A stretch of DNA of 64,000 nucleotides, taken from contig KV748191.1 of the NCBI GenBank assembly GCA_001692895.1, positions 1,984,001 through 2,048,000 of the forward strand, in the 5' to 3' direction. Below are positions 59,201 through 64,000 of this stretch, in pieces (within the stretch, counting starts at the first letter, position 1; each line of letters begins with the position of its first letter). The notes beneath the pieces were generated by a model. That model was not told the origin of the DNA and did not search any database. It worked only from the letters and a program-made list of their open reading frames with translations. A program made the translations under genes and the position numbers. The stretch is from Cenococcum geophilum 1.58 (Eukaryota > Ascomycota > Dothideomycetes > Gloniales > Gloniaceae).

Positions 59201-62200
59201 GCTGGACCAGCACCCGCACAGTCGCCTCGTGCTTGTTCCCTGCTGCCCATGACAGCGGCGTCCGTTCGATGTTATCCCTTACGTTGGTATCCGCGCCTAG
59301 CTCGACCAGCATCCGCACCGTCGCCTCGTGCCCCTTCTGCGCCACCATAAGCAGCGCCCTCCGTTCGGCGTCATCCTTCGCGCTCATGTCCTCGCCCAGC
59401 TTGGCCAGTGCCCGCACTGCTGCAATGTACAACGCCGTTTGTCCGGCGTTATCTTTCACATTGACATCCGCGCCCAGCTGGACCAGCGCCCGCACAGTCG
59501 CCTCGTGCTCGTTCCCTGCTGCCCATGACAGCGACGTCCGTCCGACATTATCCTTCGCATTGACATCCGCGCCCAGCTGGACCAGCACCCGCACAGTCGC
59601 CTCGTGCTTGTTCCCTGCTGCCCATGACAGCGGCGTCCGTCCGATGTTATCCTTTACGTTGGTGTCCGCGCCTAGTGCGACCAGCATCCGCACCGTCGCC
59701 TCGTGCCCGTTCCCCGCTGCAGTGAACAGCGCCGTCCATGTCTTATTATCTTTCGCGTTGACGTCCGCGCCCGTATCGATTAGCGCCCGTACCGCCACTT
59801 CGTGCCCGTTTCCTGCCGCAAGATGCAGAGTCGTTTGTCCTTTGTCATCTTTTGCTTTCAAGTTCGCTTTCTTTTTGACTAATAGTACCACAATACCCGC
59901 ATGACCTGTCTCTGCGGCGTGATGAAGAGCGGTTCGACCGTTATTGTCTGTCTTTTTAGGATTACATACTTGAAGTAACCGTTGAGTAATCTCAATCTTC
60001 CCTATCCTCGATGCTAAATGTAGTGCTGGAAGATTGTTATGGTAATAAAATGGTAGGTTGAAGATATCGGTTCTGGGCTTAGGGTTTTGTGGATCGAATA
60101 GAAGATCGAGAAGTGGAAGGTGACGGTTCACTATAGCCCACCCTAACAAGCCGGAATAGTGAGAATCAAGCGATTCTCCTATAGGTTCCCATGGATGCCA
60201 TCGCCATGACAAATTTGGTTCAAGCGCAAGCGTTCGGAACTTGTGCCAGCACTTGGAATCTTTGACTATGCCATGGGTAAGAGGTGCCCATTGTTCTTTT
60301 GCAAAGTGGAAGAAAGACGACAGTTCCGTGATAGGAGGTGCTCTCGAAGAATTTCTAGGGAAAGAAATCTGCGCTGATCTGGGTTTGGGCATGGCGAACC
60401 GCATCCATGAGATAGGTTGGACCAATTTTTCAACTGCTGTGGGACCCATTTTAATTGTCGAGCCTTTGCTTGCATTAGAGGGCTGCAAACTGAGAGCGTA
60501 GTCAGGGGAAGTAAGGTGCGCCACGCAAAGCTTCCCGAGTTCAAGCTCCGCGGCGTTTAGCTCAAAGCCAGTAGTAAAGAGTCGGGCATCAGCCTTTTGG
60601 TCCTCCAAGAACTGACGCACGGAGTGGTGTACGAGGAGGACTTGGTCGTTGTGGTCTCGAGTGATGAGGTTAGAGCAGCATTTCAAAAGCTCTTGTGCTA
60701 ATGGCATATTTTCTCGGTCAAGGCACCCGGTATCGGCATCAATCGCAAGTGCCTCCCTAAGCTGGTCGATTTTTAAAGGTCTAATAGCTGCACATACCCA
60801 GCGCAGAATCTTTTGGGCGAAGCGACTATGTTGCCTGCTTATCCTCGTCAAGCAGCGGTCGTATGTCTCGCTTAGATCCCTCGGTAGGTTCGCGAGGGCC
60901 TTTCGGATATCGGCGTCCGTGGAGCATTCGTCCCATAGAGCCTCTAGTTGCAGACTCACCCATAAAATCCTCCTCGAACATTAGCAATGGGTAAATTTGG
61001 GGTTTACTACAAGTGCTGTACTAACATGCGATCAGCCCTCTCATTAAGTTTGCTCTTAATGTCTTGAAGCACGCACTCCTTCTCGGTAATCTGCTTTTCT
61101 AGCATCTTTTCCTCAATTCTCCACTCAATAAAACGGTGAATATCTTCTCTATTGTCCTCGTTCGATATGCATATAGCGATAGAGTCTGGTATAGCGGTTG
61201 TCACGTCAAGGCCTTCGCGTCCAGAGATAAAAACTTTTGGGCCATGCGGCGACATTAATTCCCTAAAGGTTTTAAGTACCTTTCGTACTTCTTCTAGCCC
61301 GCACTCATCGAGCCCATCCACAACATATGTTGTAGTCGGAAGTAACTCGCTCAGGGGAACGAAGATGTTATCTATAGTCTCTTCGAAACTAGGATGATAC
61401 CGCTTTGGACCGTAGAATCGCTTAACATAAGATATTATGCGTAAGGGACACGGCTTTCCAATCATATCTAGGTGACCGAGGATCTGTTTAACGTAGCTTC
61501 TAAACAGATAGATTGCCTTTAGTTGGAATTTTTTCGAGTGACTGTAGAAAAAATGGGTCACTAAATCATCCGTCTTCTGGGATGCCTGTACCATGTGCTG
61601 AACTACGGTGCTCCTAAGCGATATTAATATTCTAATACTTTAGGGTAGGACAAGACGTTACCGTGGCAACATACGTGATAAGAGTCTTTCCGCAGCCAAC
61701 TAGAGCACAGCAATGAGCATGTAACTTTAACTAGCCGACATACAATGCATACTTTTACCAGATAGCCACAGGCACGGGTGACTTCTATTCTCAAGCCACG
61801 CTATAAACCTTTTATCTTCTAATATCCAGGTTGTAGTGTTCGGGCACCTGTTCCGTAAGTAGTCCTGGAAGGTGCGGTCTGGCTCATAGGCAGAGATGTG
61901 TTCGAAGATATTATAGGAGGCAATTCCTGCTTGGTATTAGAAATACTGCAATTGTGCGGGCAAAAGATTTAAGGTATACCCTCTTGAGCTAAGTCCCATT
62001 CCGATCTTTTTGAGAGAGCCAAGAATCGCGAATGATTATCCAGCGGAAGAGACTTTCCAAAAGCGTCCACTTTGTAAGCTATATTTACGTTGCAAATTAG
62101 ATATAGTACACCAAAGATGGATAATTCTTTTTAGAAAAGGGAATAGAGTAAGCGTTACGCGCTACACTAACCCTCATTCCCCTCAATGGCTTCATCCACG

Positions 62201-63140
62201 GTAGGTGTTGTGGCTACTTACCCGCAGGTATGACTGATAGGACCTCTTTAGCGCACGCGGCTGCTGTTGCGGCTGCGTAAGGTTGCCACCTCTTGTTCTT
62301 ATGCGAGTCGGCATAGTCGCAGATGCCTCGAATGACGAGACACGGAAAACTATTCATTAGCCCTGCTGCTTCCATCTCGAAGCAAAGGACACCACCAAGC
62401 TCCGAGCTCAGTCGGTCTCTAGTGACGCCGTCTCTGATGACTTGATTACCAGAGGCTATTGTGCCGTAGTGAACCATAATCTCTTGCCTTCCACGCTTAG
62501 TCCGCTCCAATAATCTGTCTATGCTACACTTTTCACATGTAGGCCCTCCAACATGATTGTACGTTGACTCGAATAGAATATCGGGGCCTGCGTTGCCGCG
62601 TGCGAATTCTGGTACACAGCAAAGTGCGGACAGGTATTCTGAGAGAACACCCCTGCGTCTAGTGTTATTAGCTTGTAGCTTCACAAGCGCGTTCAGTAGG
62701 ATAGTTGGCGGTGTGTTAAGGAAATTCGTCCGTACGAATCCGCTCGGTGTAGTCTTTCCAAAGTCATATTGAACTACTCCCCCATGCTGCATGTACGGTT
62801 GACTAACCACCACATCTCCAAGCCGAATATCTGATTCATCGCTTGGGACGCCGCCTCCGATGCCCACCATCAGACCGAACCGGATAGATGTGAACTTTGC
62901 CTGCATCTGAACAGCGACTGCGGCGGCTGAGTTGGTTCCTATCTGACCTGCCGGCAAACAAGCAATGACGATATTGTGTTCACCTATACGGCCGAGTGTG
63001 TAGAGGTTGGTGTCATTGGGGTCTTGGGGTATGTCTTCATGCTCTTCGTCCAGCAGCTCTGCTGCCGCGGCGAGCTCGACCGGGAGTGCAGAAACCCATC
63101 CCACCGTATAGTCTTCAGGGCGAAGGTAGCGTTTCGGCAT
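56212..63140 (-). CDS. NLR-type protein: PNP_UDP phosphorylase domain - NACHT - ankyrin repeats (frame broken in the repeat tail)
   Basis: Exons 63140-62222, 62078-61980, 61926-61759, 61699-61675, 61613-61026 and 60972 onward. Residues 1-300 form a nucleoside-phosphorylase-like PNP_UDP domain (YTVGWVSALPVELAAAAELL, GLMVGIGGGVPS, FEMEAAGLMN, VIRGICDYADSHKN). A linker follows (YEPDRTFQDYLRNRCPN). NACHT starts with SVGCGKTLITS, its P-loop on a 25-nt exon, and has Walker B TTYVVDGLDECG. After a helical arm (ADRMRILWVSLQLEALWDEC, VHHSVRQFLEDQ) the ankyrin repeats begin near residue 905. Known fungal NLRs with this architecture act as intracellular sensors in self/non-self recognition. The frame is continuous to about 58758, then broken by small indels to about 57400; a last open array runs 57288-56212. 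If unbroken it would be about 2,186 aa; as written the first 1,337 codons are open. Whether it is functional is open. Confidence 0.82.
56240..58890 (-). repeat. Ankyrin-coding tandem array A, about 26 near-identical 102-bp units
   Basis: Units read GQTPLSWAARNGHEAVVKLL-LARNDVEADSKD with one or two variable positions and an optional extra codon (SVYG/SEHG). Copies are almost identical at the DNA level, down to the phrase 'GTTGCGCGCCAGCAGCAGC'. 56212-57288 and 58773-58890 stay in frame; the part between has many indels. Confidence 0.88.
58891..59990 (-). repeat. Ankyrin-coding array B, about 11 units of mostly 99 bp
   Basis: Units of a second type, such as VRALVQLGADVNVKDNAGRT followed by LSWAAGNEHEAT. 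More varied than array A and fully open. It contains a 375-bp second-order duplication. Confidence 0.85.
58895..59644 (-). repeat. Second-order tandem duplication, 2 x 375 bp
   Basis: The phrase beginning TCTGCGCCACCATAAGCAGC recurs exactly 375 bp later (58961 and 59336). Flanking sequence stays alignable over about 375 bp on each copy, including the same truncated unit ALYIAAVRALAKLGED. 375 bp is 125 codons, so the frame is kept. Confidence 0.82.
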
Positions 63141-63229
63141 TTAAGCAGTAACCAAAAGAGATATGATCCTTATCGATTGCAAGGAACTTGTATTCGCGTC
63201 CCTATAGCTGGGAGTTGCGCTAGGAGTTA
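63141..63229. promoter_or_regulatory. NLR gene upstream region
   Basis: Only about 90 bp separate the NLR start codon from the transposon relic, so the promoter may lie inside or beyond that relic. A partial palindrome TTATCGATT occurs at about 63170. Confidence 0.35.
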
Positions 63230-63650
63230 ACGCGAAACACGGGGATTTGCTCGAGCCCTGAGTTTTGCTTGCGCTAGCAGACCGCCTCCATTTTTAGGCT
63301 AGGAAATTTCCTAAAGTAGAATACTGCCACCTCCGAGCTTTAAATATTAACCTTTTGACCTACTTTTCCATACCTTGACTCTATAAAACCTATTACTAAA
63401 TAACATTTATGCCCTCTAACCCTCGTAAACTAGTACGGAAGACCGTCTATAAGCTACTTTAATGGCCTAGCGAACTAGCAGCCTCTATTATAGCCTAGAA
63501 GCCTACGCAAACACCTTATCTTAACGAGGTGGCCAAGTTTAGTTCTACTAACCAATTGCAATAAAATTAATCTTATAATTATAGTTATAATTATATAATA
63601 TAATCGCCTACGCTAACTGTCGAAGAGGGCTAAAAAGGGGGTAGTATTTT
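63230..63650. mobile_element. Diverged relative of the 41.5-kb TIR transposon
   Basis: From 63230 the sequence aligns with the left part of the element at 41532. It shows a degenerate end (ACGCGAAACACGGGG) after a TA, then GCGCTAGCAG as in the other copy, a matching ATACTGCC block, and ACGGAAGACCGTCTATAAGC against GCGGAAGATCGTATATAAGC. Many differences are C-to-T or G-to-A type, as from RIP. The right end was not found. Confidence 0.6.
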
Positions 63651-64000
63651 AGAAAAGTGATCATTAGAATAGTTTCTTATCATCACGCGTTCACGTGTCC
63701 CTGCAGGTTCACATAATCAATACAATTGATTGACTTCGCCTAATAATGGCCAATCACAGTCCTAGCAACAACCCCTGGTTTTGCGGAAGGCTGTAGAGAT
63801 CCTTGAAACTGCGGGTACTGCGTGGAGATATATCGCTTTGGAAAGGAAATTTACCTACAGCTGGTCTTAAAGATACCGTCACTTAGTTCTAGAGAAGACG
63901 AACATTGTAGTTAACTGTTAACTACCATCTTTGACCCTGCTATATGTGTGTTGAGGCGCACACTTAATACGGTCTCACGATTATGCCTTCGTGAATTGGT
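63651..64000. other. Unassigned end of window
   Basis: No coding frame or repeat recognised. Confidence 0.4.

Noticed and set aside
58750..59904. 384-codon plus-strand open frame opposite the ankyrin array
   Set aside because: Antisense shadow of the repeats (periodic ASCPFPAAHDSGVRP-like text); the sense frame has clear ankyrin consensus.
1..64000. tRNA and rRNA genes
   Set aside because: Looked for B-box-like GGTTCGAATCC text and rRNA-like stretches by eye; the few partial matches (for example 36629, 30697) lie in or near protein genes without cloverleaf context. A computed search was not possible.

Overview
This is nuclear DNA of a filamentous ascomycete (Pezizomycotina). The genes are dense on both strands, have short GT-AG introns of roughly 45-100 bp, and encode fungal orthologues such as CSN2, CWC25, RHO3, ROM2, haspin and NVJ2. 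Dispersed elements look mutated and AT-rich. The class is not certain. A MAT locus next to APN2 with a non-standard accessory gene would fit Lecanoromycetes/Eurotiomycetes-type loci, but this is inference.

Left part (1-16 kb): the mating-type locus. The 3' end of APN2 is followed by a decayed sugar-transporter gene, then on the minus strand a decayed HMG-box gene that I read as a MAT1-2-1 relic. Next come an unrecognised six-exon accessory gene and an apparently intact alpha-box gene MAT1-1-1, and then an NVJ2-like lipid-transfer protein. The strain is therefore MAT1-1 by its intact gene but carries a fossil of the opposite mating-type gene. SLA2, the usual other flank, is not in the window.

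Middle (16-41 kb): conserved housekeeping genes. These are an otubain deubiquitinase, CSN2 (COP9 signalosome), CWC25 (spliceosome), RHO3 (GTPase), the divergent ribosomal pair eL21/uS4, eS27, deoxyribose-phosphate aldolase, an EthD-like protein in an AT-rich island, the Rho1 exchange factor ROM2, and V-ATPase subunit c. Several are split into very small exons.

Right part (41-64 kb): a TIR/TA-flanked non-autonomous DNA transposon, the PKA catalytic subunit, a DUF3433 relic, haspin kinase, a ZIF1-like MFS transporter and an intact sugar transporter. Then comes an NLR region: a decayed plus-strand NACHT gene lies tail to tail with a large minus-strand NLR gene. I could assemble that gene across six exons as PNP_UDP - NACHT - ankyrin repeats. 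Its C-terminal repeats are nearly identical and tandem. One internal stretch of about 1.4 kb is riddled with one- or two-base indels, while the repeats on both sides remain open. A diverged relative of the transposon lies just upstream.

No rRNA, tRNA or CRISPR array was recognised. Exon borders below were derived by eye from reading-frame continuity and splice consensus.
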